From positions 47,857 through 111,856 of the forward strand of contig NZ_WMLB01000018.1 of the NCBI RefSeq assembly GCF_009709675.1: a stretch of 64,000 bases of DNA, read 5' to 3'. The number at the start of each line of letters is the position of its first letter. Position 1 is the first letter of the stretch. Position numbers and translations under genes: made by a program. Source of the DNA: Agromyces bracchium. GTDB taxonomy: Bacteria; Actinomycetota; Actinomycetes; Actinomycetales; Microbacteriaceae. The notes under the pieces were generated by a model. That model saw only the letters and a program-made list of their open reading frames with translations, was not told where the DNA came from and searched no databases. Of the stretch, positions 52,388 through 60,464 are shown in pieces.

Positions 52388-53683
52388 GTGGCGCGAGCGG
52401 GACTGCGGCGCGAGCGGCTCACGGCGGCCGACGCGTCGAACATCGTGATCGATGCACCCGACCAGGTGAACGCGTTCCTGATGGCGGGCGTGCTCGCCCC
52501 GGGCAGGCCGGTCGCGCCCGACGGCGGCGTCGACCTCGCGGCCGTGCGCCGGGCGATCTCTGCGCTCGTCCCGGCGATGCCGCGACTCTCGCAACGGGTC
52601 GTGCCGGAGGGGCGTCGATTCGCCTGGGACGCCGTGCCGCTCGACCTCGAGCACCACGTGCGGCTGGTCGAGCCGGTCGACGGGCGCAGCGGCTTCGAGG
52701 CGTTGTGCGCCCGTCTCATGGTGACGCCGCTCCCGCTCGATCGTCCGCTCTGGGAGCTGCTGCTCGTCCCGGGCGTCGCGCCGGCGCGCGTCGGCATGGT
52801 GCTGCGCATCCAGCACGCGATGGCCGACGGGCTCGCCGCCGTGCGCCTCGTCGAGCGACTGCTGGGCCCCGACGGCATGGCGGATGCCACTGCGCCGACG
52901 GATGCCACTGAGCCGACGGATGCCGCGCCGCGCGCGCCCGCCGCGCCGAGCCCTCTCCGCGCCCGGCTGCGCACGCTCGTCTCGGGCTGGGAACGCACCG
53001 TCGCGATCCTCCGGCCGGCCGTCCCGCGCACCGTCCTGCTCGGCCCGATCGGTCCGCGCCGCGGGGTCGCCTTCGTCGACGCGGCGCTCGAGCCGCTCGC
53101 CGCGGGGGCGGCGAGCGTTGGCGCCACCGTGAACGACGCGCTGCTCACGGCGATGGCCGCCGCCGCCGAGGCCGCACTCCGTGCCCGCGGCGAGCCGGTG
53201 CCGCCCGTCCTCCCCGTGAGCGTGCCCGTCGCCCTCGGCGAACGAGGGCGCTCTGGCAACGCCGTCGGCGTGATGCTCGTGCCGCTGCCCACCGGGGAAT
53301 CCGACACGGCGCGCCGACTGCGGCTCGTCGCCGAGCTGACCCGCGAGCGCAAGCCCGACGCCCGCGCGCGCGGCTCCTTCGAACTCACGCGCAGCCGCTT
53401 CGGCACCCGCGTGTTCGCGCGGTTCGTGCGGTACCAGCGCCTGATCGTGATGTTCGCGACGAACGTGCCCGGGCCGAGGCATCCGCTCGCCCTCGCCGGC
53501 GCACCTCTCGAACGGGCATGGCCGCTCGCGGCGATCCAGGGGAACGTGCGGCTGGGGCTCGCGGCGCTCTCGTACGCGGGCGTGCTGGGGTGCGCCGTGC
53601 ACTGCGACGCCGACGCGCTCTCGGCGGACGTCGTCGCGGACGCGCTCGCCGACGAGTTCGCCCGGATCGCCGCCTTGGCGTGA
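52388..53683 (+). CDS. Wax ester synthase/diacylglycerol acyltransferase-like protein
   Basis: 431 residues, WS/DGAT-type layout: [22 protein letters not shown] at the start, [15 protein letters not shown], then the active-site region [16 protein letters not shown], where the first His of HHxxxDG is Gln, and [22 protein letters not shown] with NVPGPRHPL at the C-terminal half. The second His and the Asp-Gly are kept, so acyl transfer may still occur. Residues about 163-180 come from an 18-base tandem repeat. Lipid substrate unknown. Confidence 0.85.
   Translation: MARAGLRRERLTAADASNIVIDAPDQVNAFLMAGVLAPGRPVAPDGGVDLAAVRRAISALVPAMPRLSQRVVPEGRRFAWDAVPLDLEHHVRLVEPVDGRSGFEALCARLMVTPLPLDRPLWELLLVPGVAPARVGMVLRIQHAMADGLAAVRLVERLLGPDGMADATAPTDATEPTDAAPRAPAAPSPLRARLRTLVSGWERTVAILRPAVPRTVLLGPIGPRRGVAFVDAALEPLAAGAASVGATVNDALLTAMAAAAEAALRARGEPVPPVLPVSVPVALGERGRSGNAVGVMLVPLPTGESDTARRLRLVAELTRERKPDARARGSFELTRSRFGTRVFARFVRYQRLIVMFATNVPGPRHPLALAGAPLERAWPLAAIQGNVRLGLAALSYAGVLGCAVHCDADALSADVVADALADEFARIAALA
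52881..52923 (+). repeat. 18-bp tandem repeat in the acyltransferase gene
   Basis: GGATGCC recurs at 52881, 52899 and 52917 in units of the form CCGACGGATGCCACTGAG. It encodes a flexible Ala/Thr/Pro/Asp linker ([15 protein letters not shown]). Confidence 0.8.
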
Positions 53684-53715
53684 TCCGTGGGCACGAGGGA
53701 CCGGCGGCGACGTAC

Positions 53716-53756
53716 CGCCGGGGGCGGTGCAGCCGGCCCGCATGCCGCCCCCGGCG
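53716..53756. terminator. Bidirectional terminator
   Basis: CGCCGGGGGCGG (53716-53727) pairs exactly with CCGCCCCCGGCG (53745-53756) between two converging genes. Confidence 0.78.
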
Positions 53757-53765
53757 CGCGTCGCG

Positions 53766-54197
53766 TCAGTCGCGCGTGATCGCGCGCACGATCGCGCCGA
53801 CGCCCACGAGCAGCACCGCGCCGACCGCGGCCGCCACGCCCAGTACGAGCGCGGGGTTCTCGCGGTACTTCTCCTGGATCCAGTCCGACGCGTCGTCGAT
53901 GAACTCGCCCGCGTCGTCCACGGCGTCGGCGGCGAGCGCCTTCGCCTGGCTCGCGGCGTCGGCGGCCGCGGCGGTCGCCTTGCTCGCGGCCTCGGACGCC
54001 GCGGCCGTTGCCTTGCTCGCGGCCTCCGACGCCGCGGCGGTGGCCTTGCCGATCGCGTCGCTGGCGGCGTCCGCGAGGTCGTCGATCCGGTCGCCCGCGT
54101 CGTCCGCCGCCGCATCCGCCGCCGCCATCGCGTTCTCCACGGCCTCCTCGACGCGGTCGTCGAGGTCGGCGGTCTTCTTGTCGGTCGCATCCGTCAT
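53766..54197 (-). CDS. DUF883/YqjD-like membrane-anchored helical protein
   Basis: 143 residues: a long Ala/Asp-rich amphipathic helix with near-exact 11-residue repeats ([11 protein letters not shown] twice, then [11 protein letters not shown]), and one C-terminal membrane segment ([25 protein letters not shown]). YqjD/ElaB-like proteins attach to the membrane by a C-terminal helix and bind ribosomes or respond to stress; the link is by architecture only. The repeats correspond to 33-base tandem DNA repeats (about 53965-54050). GGAAGGGA precedes the ATG. Confidence 0.8.
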   Translation of the reverse strand: MTDATDKKTADLDDRVEEAVENAMAAADAAADDAGDRIDDLADAASDAIGKATAAASEAASKATAAASEAASKATAAAADAASQAKALAADAVDDAGEFIDDASDWIQEKYRENPALVLGVAAAVGAVLLVGVGAIVRAITRD

Positions 54198-54301
54198 GGA
54201 ACATCCCTTCCATCGGTGTCGCGTGTGGTGGGCCATGCTACGCGCGACGTGTTCCGGTCGCGTGAACGCGCCGGAGGGATTGCCGAGGGGTGCGTCGCGT
54301 G

Positions 54302-54381
54302 CTAGCCGCGCGAGGTCCCCGACCCCAGCCCCGCCCGCTCCGCGAGGACCTCGCGGAGCACCTCGCGCGTGACGTCGAGCC
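54302..54381 (-). pseudogene. Remnant of the kynU 3' end
   Basis: Bases 54322-54381 repeat 54909-54968, the last 60 bases of kynU, at 58 of 60 positions, and still encode LDVTREVLREVLAERAGLG in the same frame and strand, but here run on to SGTSRG before a stop. No other part of kynU precedes it. It marks a tandem duplication or insertion that placed the DUF1304-like gene beside kynU. Confidence 0.85.
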
Positions 54382-54968
54382 GGAGCATCACGTGGCCGAC
54401 GCGCGCACGCGACGCCTCCGGTGTACCCCCATCGATGGGCGGGGATGACCCCGATGCGGGAGCCGCGGCCGCCGACGATGATCCGGCCATGAAACCCCTC
54501 GCACAGGTCCTCGCCGCCATCGAGGCGCTGACACTCGTGGTGATCGGCGTGCTCGAGACCTTCTTCCACCGCAGCTCCGAGCTGTATCCGATCTTCCTGA
54601 TCGAGCCCGACGAATACGACGCGGTCGCGCTCTGGACCCGGAACGTCGGCGTGTACAACATGCTGATGGGCGTCGCGATCGTCGCCGGACTCGTCCTGGT
54701 GAGCCGGGCGAGGGTCGGTGAGGGGCGTGCGATCATCCTCACGGTCTCCGCCATGCACGTGGTCCTCGGCGTCTCGCTCGTCATCACCGCGCCGGAGCTC
54801 TGGCTCTCGGCGGTGTTCGAGTCCGGACTCGCACTCGCCGTGATCCTCGCGATCGTGCTCGGCGAGCCCAGGAGCGCCGTTCCGGCGCCGACCGTCGCGT
54901 CCTCCGCTACCCCAGCCCCGCCCGCTCCGCGAGCACCTCGCGGAGCACCTCGCGCGTGACGTCCAGCC
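54322..54968. repeat. 60-bp direct repeats flanking the DUF1304-like gene
   Basis: Copies at 54322-54381 and 54909-54968 share 58 of 60 bases in direct orientation, 587 bases apart. The second copy is the genuine kynU end. Confidence 0.88.
54489..54959 (+). CDS. DUF1304-like membrane protein
   Basis: 156 residues. Four helices: LAAIEALTLVVIGVLETFF, VYNMLMGVAIVAGLVLVSR, AIILTVSAMHVVLGVSLVI and VFESGLALAVILAIVLG. The Glu in the first helix and RNVGVYNMLMGVAIVAGL fit DUF1304, sometimes called epimerase without evidence. The last 17 residues are read from the antisense of the kynU end, so the C-terminus was probably acquired when the two genes came to overlap by 53 bases. A GATGAT box six bases before ATG fits a leaderless promoter. 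Confidence 0.8.
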   Translation: MKPLAQVLAAIEALTLVVIGVLETFFHRSSELYPIFLIEPDEYDAVALWTRNVGVYNMLMGVAIVAGLVLVSRARVGEGRAIILTVSAMHVVLGVSLVITAPELWLSAVFESGLALAVILAIVLGEPRSAVPAPTVASSATPAPPAPRAPRGAPRA

Positions 54969-56160
54969 CGCGGTGCACCTCCTCGAAGCTCGTGGACAGC
55001 GGTGCGAGTCCGACCCGGAGCCCGCCGACGTCGCGGTAGTCGGGGATCACGTCTCGCTGCCAGAGCCGGGCGGTGACCTCGCGCATGGCGTCGTGCTGGA
55101 GGATCACATGGCCGCCGCGCTCCTCGGCGTCGCGGGGCGATCCGACGGTGACGCCGAGCGGTGCGAGCCACTCGTCGGCGAGCTCGATGGCGTACGCGGT
55201 GAGCGCGATCGACTTCGCGCGGATCGCCGCCATGCCGACGTCCTCGATCATCGCGAGGGTCTCCTGCATGGCGATCATCGCGGTGATCGGCGAGGTGCCG
55301 CTGACGAACCGGCGGATGTTCGACGCGGGCACGTACTCGGGGCCCATGGCGAACAGGTCGGCCGTGCCGAACCAGCCCTGGATGGGCTGCCGCAGCACCT
55401 GCTGCAGGTCGTCGCGCACGTATGCGAACGCGGGCGAGCCGGGCCCGCCGTTGAGGTACTTGTAGGTGCAGCCGACGGCGAGGTCGAACTCCCAGCGGTC
55501 GGCGTGCACGGGCACCGAGCCGGCCGAGTGGCAGAGGTCCCAGAGGATCAGGGCGCCCGCGTCGTGCGCGATGCGCGTGAGCTCGGGCGCGTCGGCGAGG
55601 TACGCCGAACGGTACGAGACGTGGTTGATGACGACCAGGGCCGTGTGCGGGCCGGCGACCTCGGCGAGCTGCTCGGGCGTGACGCCGCGCTCGAGGTCGA
55701 CGTCGATCCAGCGGAGGCGGCATCCGGTCTCGGCGGCGATGCCCTCGAGCACGTAGCGGTCGGTGGGGAAGTTGTCGCGGTCGACGACGATCTCGCGGCG
55801 CTGCGGGTCGCGCGCGATCTGCGCGTCGACGGCGGCGCGCGCGAGCTTGTAGAGCAGCACGGTGGTCGAGTCGCCGATGACGGCCTGCCCGGCCTTGGCC
55901 TCGATGACGGCGCGGCCGATGCGGTCGCCGATCTCGTACGGCAGCTGCAGCCACGACTCGTCCCAGCCGCGGATCAGCCGGCCGCCCCACTCCTCGCGCA
56001 TGAACCGCTCGACGCGCTCGATCGCGGCGACCGGCGGCCGGCCGAGCGAGTTGCCGTCGAAGTAGACGAGGTCGGTGTCGGCCCCGACGAAGCGCTTGCG
56101 CAGGTGCGCGAGGCCGTCGGCGCGGTCCTGGCGGCGGGCGTAGGCGAGCAGCGAGTCCAT
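54907..56160 (-). CDS. kynU: Kynureninase
   Basis: 417 residues, PLP-dependent. It cleaves kynurenine to anthranilate and alanine. YFDGNSLGRPP at the N-terminus, the aspartate in LILWDLCHSAGSVPV, the Schiff-base lysine K234 in GCTYKYLNGGPGSPAF and GWFGTADLFAMG are diagnostic. Third gene of the operon kynA, amidohydrolase, kynU, with only two bases after the hydrolase stop. Its 3' end overlaps the convergent DUF1304-like gene and is duplicated at 54322-54381. Confidence 0.97.
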   Translation of the reverse strand: MDSLLAYARRQDRADGLAHLRKRFVGADTDLVYFDGNSLGRPPVAAIERVERFMREEWGGRLIRGWDESWLQLPYEIGDRIGRAVIEAKAGQAVIGDSTTVLLYKLARAAVDAQIARDPQRREIVVDRDNFPTDRYVLEGIAAETGCRLRWIDVDLERGVTPEQLAEVAGPHTALVVINHVSYRSAYLADAPELTRIAHDAGALILWDLCHSAGSVPVHADRWEFDLAVGCTYKYLNGGPGSPAFAYVRDDLQQVLRQPIQGWFGTADLFAMGPEYVPASNIRRFVSGTSPITAMIAMQETLAMIEDVGMAAIRAKSIALTAYAIELADEWLAPLGVTVGSPRDAEERGGHVILQHDAMREVTARLWQRDVIPDYRDVGGLRVGLAPLSTSFEEVHRGLDVTREVLREVLAERAGLG

Positions 56161-56162
56161 GG

Positions 56163-57230
56163 TCAGCGGGGCTCCAGTTCCTCGGTGGGCACGAGGCGCG
56201 CGGTGGCGAGCCATCGTGCGACGGCGTCGGGGTCGACGAGGTCGTCGTCGGCCGGTGCGGGGTCGGGGACGAAGGTCGCGACGCCCGCGTCCGCCCACCC
56301 GGGCGAACGCTCGGGCCAGGGGTCGGCGAGGGCGGCGATGACGGCGGATGCCGCGAGCCCGGCCCGCACGAGCGCCGCGACCTCGTCGGGGTTCACGCCC
56401 GGATCGAGCTCGCCGTTGCCGGCGTCGGTGCCGTAGAGCACGCGCCCGCCCGCGGCGTGGAAGCGGCGCACGTTGTCGATCGCGGTCTCGGCGACGGAGG
56501 CGTCGTCGCGCACGTGGATCGCGAGCGTCGAGACCCACGCCTGGCCCGCGGCCGCGGCCCGGGCGATCACGTCGTCGTCGAGTCGGTCGGTGAAGGGCGC
56601 GTGCACGAGCACGTCGGCGCCGGCGTCGATCGCGTGCTCCGCCATCCCGGTGCCTTCGGCGTGCACCGCGACCGGCAGCCCGGCCGCGTGCGCAGCCGCG
56701 ATCACCGCGTCGAGCGTCGCCCGGTCGAAGACCGGACCGGCGACGGCGTTCAGCGCGACCTTGACGACGGATGCCCCGAACCGGCGCTGTTCGTCGACCG
56801 CCGCTTCGACGGGGCCGCTGAGCGCGTGATGCCGTCGCTCGCGCACGTCGTCGGCGTCGCCGGAGACCGGGTCGAGCTCGCGCACGCTTCCGCCCGGCGC
56901 CCACGGGCGCCCGGACGGGTACCCGCCGCGCGCGGTGAGGAACGCCCCCGCGTACCGGACGTGCGGCAGCCCGTCGGCGCGGGCGATCGTCGCGATCGCG
57001 CCGGGGTCGGCGCCGAGGTCGACGACCGCGGCGATGCCGCGCGCGACGGCGGGCGCGGCATCCGCCAGCTGCAGGTGGACGTGGTGGTCGATGAACGGCG
57101 GCAGCATGGTGCCGGTCTCGCCGGGGTGGTCGCCGTTCAGGGACCGGCGCACGCGGCGCGCGAGCGGGCCGAGGGGCTCGATCGGGCCGACCGGGTCGGG
57201 CGAGTGCGCGGCATCCGTCATCGCGCTCAC
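56163..57230 (-). CDS. Amidohydrolase-superfamily protein in kynurenine formamidase position
   Basis: 355 residues. Metal ligands of the amidohydrolase fold are visible: FIDHHVHLQL (H50, H52), a lysine in VVKVALN, His in VAVHAEGT and VLVHAPF, and Asp in LYGTDAGN. GTG overlaps the kynA stop (GTGA) and kynU follows after two bases, so it is coupled between tryptophan dioxygenase and kynureninase. The missing step is hydrolysis of N-formylkynurenine, a formamide, so a formamidase role fits both chemistry and position, but usual KynB or arylformamidase enzymes belong to other folds. Confidence 0.9.
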   Translation of the reverse strand: MSAMTDAAHSPDPVGPIEPLGPLARRVRRSLNGDHPGETGTMLPPFIDHHVHLQLADAAPAVARGIAAVVDLGADPGAIATIARADGLPHVRYAGAFLTARGGYPSGRPWAPGGSVRELDPVSGDADDVRERRHHALSGPVEAAVDEQRRFGASVVKVALNAVAGPVFDRATLDAVIAAAHAAGLPVAVHAEGTGMAEHAIDAGADVLVHAPFTDRLDDDVIARAAAAGQAWVSTLAIHVRDDASVAETAIDNVRRFHAAGGRVLYGTDAGNGELDPGVNPDEVAALVRAGLAASAVIAALADPWPERSPGWADAGVATFVPDPAPADDDLVDPDAVARWLATARLVPTEELEPR

Positions 57231-58123
57231 CCCGGGATCTCGGTGCGGACCGCGTAGAGCTCGGGGAAGAACGTCAGCTCGAGCGCTCGCTTCAGGAACG
57301 GCGCGCCGCTCGACCCGCCGGTGCCGGTCTTCGACCCGATGATGCGCTCGACGGTCTTCAGGTGGCGGAAGCGCCAGAGCTGGAAGTTGTCCTCGAGGTC
57401 GACGAGTTCCTCGCACGTCTCGTACGCGGCCCAGTTGTGCTCGGGGTCGGCGTAGATCGCCGCGAACACCGGCACGAGGTCCTCGTGGAAGGTCCAAGCC
57501 TTCGTCACGTCGCGCTCGAGCACCTCGGCGGGGATGTCGTACCCGGCCCGGGCGAGGAGGCGCAGGAACTCGTCGTACAGGCTCGGCGCCTCGAGGGCCC
57601 GGCGCACGATCGCGCTCGCCGCGGCATCCGCCTCGAAGACCTGCAGCATCTTCGCGTTCTTGTTGCCGAGCGTGAACTCGACCGCGCGGTACTGGTACGA
57701 CTGGAAGCCCGACGCGTTGCCGAGGACGCCCCGGAACTGGGCGTACTCGCTCGGCGTGAGCGTCGCGAGCACCGACCACTGCTCCGTGAGCGTCTTCTGG
57801 ATGTGCTTCACGCGCGCGATGCACTTCAGGGCGGGTGCGAGGTCGTCGGCGCGCATGAGCTCGCACGCGGTCGCGAGCTCGTGCAGCACGAGCTTCAGCC
57901 AGAGCTCGGTGGTCTGGTGCTGGATGATGAACAGCAGCTCGTCGTGGTGCTCGGGCCGCGAGATCGGCCGCTGCGCGGCGAGCAGCGTGTCGAGGTCGAG
58001 GTAGCCCCCGTAGCTCATGCGGTCGCTGAAGTCGGTGACGACGGATGCCTCGATGCGCCGGGTGTTCGCCTCGACGCCGGTCTCGTCCGCCGCGATCGAT
58101 CGGTCGTCGTTGGGTGCTGCCAC
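57227..58123 (-). CDS. kynA: Tryptophan 2,3-dioxygenase
   Basis: 298 residues. It opens the indole ring of tryptophan to N-formylkynurenine with a heme. YGGYLDLDTLLAAQRP, HHDELLFIIQHQTTELWLKL and GFQSYQYRAVEF form the substrate pocket; the proximal heme ligand is H254 in FRHLKTVERIIG. First gene of the kynurenine operon. GTG start with a TAGGCT box six bases upstream. Confidence 0.97.
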   Translation of the reverse strand: MAAPNDDRSIAADETGVEANTRRIEASVVTDFSDRMSYGGYLDLDTLLAAQRPISRPEHHDELLFIIQHQTTELWLKLVLHELATACELMRADDLAPALKCIARVKHIQKTLTEQWSVLATLTPSEYAQFRGVLGNASGFQSYQYRAVEFTLGNKNAKMLQVFEADAAASAIVRRALEAPSLYDEFLRLLARAGYDIPAEVLERDVTKAWTFHEDLVPVFAAIYADPEHNWAAYETCEELVDLEDNFQLWRFRHLKTVERIIGSKTGTGGSSGAPFLKRALELTFFPELYAVRTEIPG

Positions 58124-58129
58124 GCGGCC

Positions 58130-58135
58130 AGCCTA
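58130..58135 (-). promoter_or_regulatory. -10 box of the kynurenine operon (leaderless type)
   Basis: TAGGCT on the minus strand, six bases before the kynA GTG. Confidence 0.5.
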
Positions 58136-58260
58136 GCCACCGCGAGCGTGCGACCGTCAGGGCCCCGAGGCCCCGCGAGTCCGGGGACCCGGACGCGCGG
58201 CGGTGAGCCGGTGCGGTCGCCGGCGAGCGGTCGTCGGCCCATGGCGTCGGCGCTCGGGCG

Positions 58261-58266
58261 TAGGGT
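58261..58266 (+). promoter_or_regulatory. -10 box of the DUF1905 gene (leaderless type)
   Basis: TAGGGT six bases before ATG 58273. Confidence 0.5.
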
Positions 58267-58272
58267 CGTCCC

Positions 58273-58569
58273 ATGCCCGAGGAGTACCGGTTCACCGCGG
58301 TCGTGTACCGGTGGGAGGAGCGTGCGGCCGACTCGTGGTTCTTCGTCGACGTTCCCGAGGACCTGTCCGACGAGATCAGGGATCGCCCGCGGATGCCGCG
58401 CGGCTTCGGGTCCGTCCGGGTGTCGGCGACCATCGGCCGGACCACGTGGCGCACCTCGATCTTCCCCGGCAGGGAACGCTACGCGCTGCCGCTCAAGCGA
58501 GCCGTCCGCGATGCGGAGGGCATCGAGCCGGGCGAGCCGGTCGACGTGCACCTCGAGACGCTCGAGTAG
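58273..58569 (+). CDS. DUF1905 protein
   Basis: 98 residues, a beta-barrel-like small domain: YRFTAVVYRWEERAADSWFFVDVPEDLSDEIR, GFGSVRVSATIGRTTWRTSIFP and YALPLKRAVRDAEGIEPGEPVDVHLE, the DUF1905 pattern. It is found alone or fused to YdeI-like domains in bacteria; function unknown. Transcribed divergently from kynA. Confidence 0.9.
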   Translation: MPEEYRFTAVVYRWEERAADSWFFVDVPEDLSDEIRDRPRMPRGFGSVRVSATIGRTTWRTSIFPGRERYALPLKRAVRDAEGIEPGEPVDVHLETLE

Positions 58570-58588
58570 CGACCGGACGGGATCGGAT

Positions 58589-58642
58589 GTGGGTGCGGCG
58601 GGCATCCCCCAGAGCAGAGCACCCACCCCGTGCCCGCCGCAC
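58589..58642 (+). terminator. Hairpin region with two competing stems after the DUF1905 gene
   Basis: Stem one: GTGCGGCGGGCA (58593-58604) with TGCCCGCCGCAC (58631-58642). Stem two: GTGGGTGC (58589-58596) with GCACCCAC (58619-58626). They share bases and cannot form together. Most simply a terminator; could be attenuator-like. Confidence 0.5.
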
Positions 58643-58713
58643 GCCGGCGCCCCTCCCCCGAGTGGGCGCGCGTCTCCCGCTCTAGGGAAGCGGAGTCGAC
58701 GCTCCGAATACTA

Positions 58714-58724
58714 TCCGATCCGGA
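58714..58724. promoter_or_regulatory. Candidate TetR operator
   Basis: TCCGATCCGGA, a short palindrome within an AT-richer patch that also holds TACTAT (58709-58714), 67 bases before the TetR start. Weak support. Confidence 0.3.
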
Positions 58725-58790
58725 CAACCTCCGGCGTCACGGGGGCGTAGGTCCCGTCATCCGCCGATCCCCCGGGCGTACGCTGGAGTC

Positions 58791-59432
58791 GTGACCACGA
58801 CCGTGTCGTCGCGGCGGGACGCCCGCCGCAACCATGAGCGCCTGCTCGTCGAGGCTCGGCGCCTCTTCGCCGAGCGCGGGATCGAGGCGCCGCTCGACGA
58901 ACTCGCCACGCGCGCCCAGGTCGGCGCGGGGACCGTGTACCGGCACTTCCCGACGCGCGACGCGCTGATCCGCGAGCTCTACGACACCGGCGTCGACGAC
59001 CTGCGCGCCTTCACCGCCGAGGTCGTCCAGGCCGAGAGCGGATGGCGTGCCATCGAGATCTGGCTCGAGGCGCTCTCGTCGTGGCTCATCGAGCGCCCGT
59101 ACCTGCCGGCCGTCATGCGCCGCGTCGCCGAGCTCGACCCGGACCATCGCCCGGGAACGGAGTTCCAGGCCGTCGCCGACGGCATCGTCGCGCGGGCGCA
59201 GGCCGAGGGTGCGCTCCGCCCCGACGTGACGTCCGTCGACATCAGCGTGCTCGTCGACATGCTCGGGTCGCTCGGACAGTACGGCGGCACCTACCTGCCG
59301 TTCTGGCGGCGCCAGCTGGCCATCGTGCTCGACGGGCTGCGTGCGCAGCCCGGCGCGGCCGAGTTGCCCGGCGCCGCGCTCGACTTCGGCGAGTTCCACG
59401 ACATGTCGCACCGGAAGCGCCCGGAGGACTGA
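58791..59432 (+). CDS. TetR-family transcriptional regulator
   Basis: 213 residues. The N-terminal helix-turn-helix (RLLVEARRLFAERGIEAPLDELATRAQVGAGTVYRHFPTRDALI) is standard TetR; the ligand domain includes WRAIEIWLEALSSWLIERPYL, like the C-terminal domain of SCO1712-type regulators. GTG start with TACGCT six bases upstream (58779-58784). It converges with the VOC protein gene; its target is unknown. Confidence 0.93.
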   Translation: MTTTVSSRRDARRNHERLLVEARRLFAERGIEAPLDELATRAQVGAGTVYRHFPTRDALIRELYDTGVDDLRAFTAEVVQAESGWRAIEIWLEALSSWLIERPYLPAVMRRVAELDPDHRPGTEFQAVADGIVARAQAEGALRPDVTSVDISVLVDMLGSLGQYGGTYLPFWRRQLAIVLDGLRAQPGAAELPGAALDFGEFHDMSHRKRPED

Positions 59433-59480
59433 GCGCGAGCGCCGCGCGCGGCGCGCGCTGCTCCGCCGAGCGGACCTCGA

Positions 59481-60404
59481 TTACTCCGCCGAGCGCACCT
59501 CGACGACGTTCGCCCACGGGTCGTCGAACGCGACCGTGCGACCGTCGTCTCGCGACGGCACCCGGAAGTGCGCCATCCGCTCGCCCAGTTCGCCGAGGTC
59601 GTCGGCCGTCGGGACCAGGATCTCGACCGTGCCGAGGCCGAGCGCGAGTTGCCGGCGCCCCGCGCCGAGGCTCTTCCACGTGTTCATGGCCATGTGGTGG
59701 TGGTACCCGCCGGCGCTGACGAACAGCGCCTGGTCGCCGTAGGTCGCGGTCTGGTCGAACCCGAGGCGGTTCACGTAGAACTCGCGCGCGCTCGCGACGT
59801 CGCCCACCGAGAGGTGGACGTGTCCGACGCCGGCGCTGCCGAGCCCGGTGCCGGCGGCCGCGGCATCCGCCCCTCGCTCGGTGAGATGCTCGCGCAGGTA
59901 CCCGTTGGGGTCGAGGAAGATCGTGGCCATCTCGACCGTGCCGTGCGTCCAGCTCCAGGTCGAGCGGTCGCGGTCGAAGTAGAGCTCGACGCCGTTGCCC
60001 TCGGGATCGTCGAAGTAGAACGCCTCGCTCACGAGGTGGTCGGCGCTGCCCGTGAAGGTGCCCGGGTGCTTCGATGCGACGGAGAACAGGGCGGTGGCGA
60101 GCGCCTCGCGGGTGTCGAAGAGGATCGCGGTGTGGAAGAGGCCCGCACTGCGGGGCGACGCGTGCTTCAGCTCGGGCGCGTGCTCGAGGATCACGGCGGG
60201 AACTGCGCCGCGGCCGAGCACCGCCACCGGGCCGTCGTGGCTGAGCAGCTCGAGCGTGACGCCGTCGCGGTAGTAGCGGATCATGGCGTCGAGGTCGGCG
60301 ACGCGGAGCGTCACAGGCCCCATCGCGGTGTCGGCGGCGAGGCGGTCGGGGGCGGCGCCGGCGTCGGCGCCTGAATCAGTTGTAGGCACAACCATTTCAA
60401 CCAC
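59481..60404 (-). CDS. VOC-family dioxygenase-like protein (CatE-like, two glyoxalase folds)
   Basis: 307 residues from GTG (an ATG three codons on has better ribosome-binding spacing to GGGAGG). Two vicinal-oxygen-chelate halves: about 28-160 (GPVTLRVADLDAMIRYYRDGVTLELL, FYFDDPEGNGVELYFDR) and about 190-305 (VGHVHLSVGDVASAREFYVNRLGFD, GGYHHHMAMNTW). Metal ligands His and Glu are visible in both. Relatives act on catechols or hydroquinones. An AT-rich palindrome lies within the first codons (60379-60392), perhaps an operator. Confidence 0.9.
   Translation of the reverse strand: MVEMVVPTTDSGADAGAAPDRLAADTAMGPVTLRVADLDAMIRYYRDGVTLELLSHDGPVAVLGRGAVPAVILEHAPELKHASPRSAGLFHTAILFDTREALATALFSVASKHPGTFTGSADHLVSEAFYFDDPEGNGVELYFDRDRSTWSWTHGTVEMATIFLDPNGYLREHLTERGADAAAAGTGLGSAGVGHVHLSVGDVASAREFYVNRLGFDQTATYGDQALFVSAGGYHHHMAMNTWKSLGAGRRQLALGLGTVEILVPTADDLGELGERMAHFRVPSRDDGRTVAFDDPWANVVEVRSAE
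60379..60392. promoter_or_regulatory. Palindrome GTTGTnnnnACAAC near the VOC gene start
   Basis: GTTGT AGGC ACAAC followed by another CAAC-type half-site, in an unusually AT-rich patch at codons 5-9. It resembles MarR-type repressor sites of quinone- or catechol-responsive genes. Confidence 0.4.
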
Positions 60405-60464
60405 GTCCTCCCGGCGGCTATTCCCGCGGGCCCCGAAATGCCCCGGCGCGCGGGCGCGACCGCC

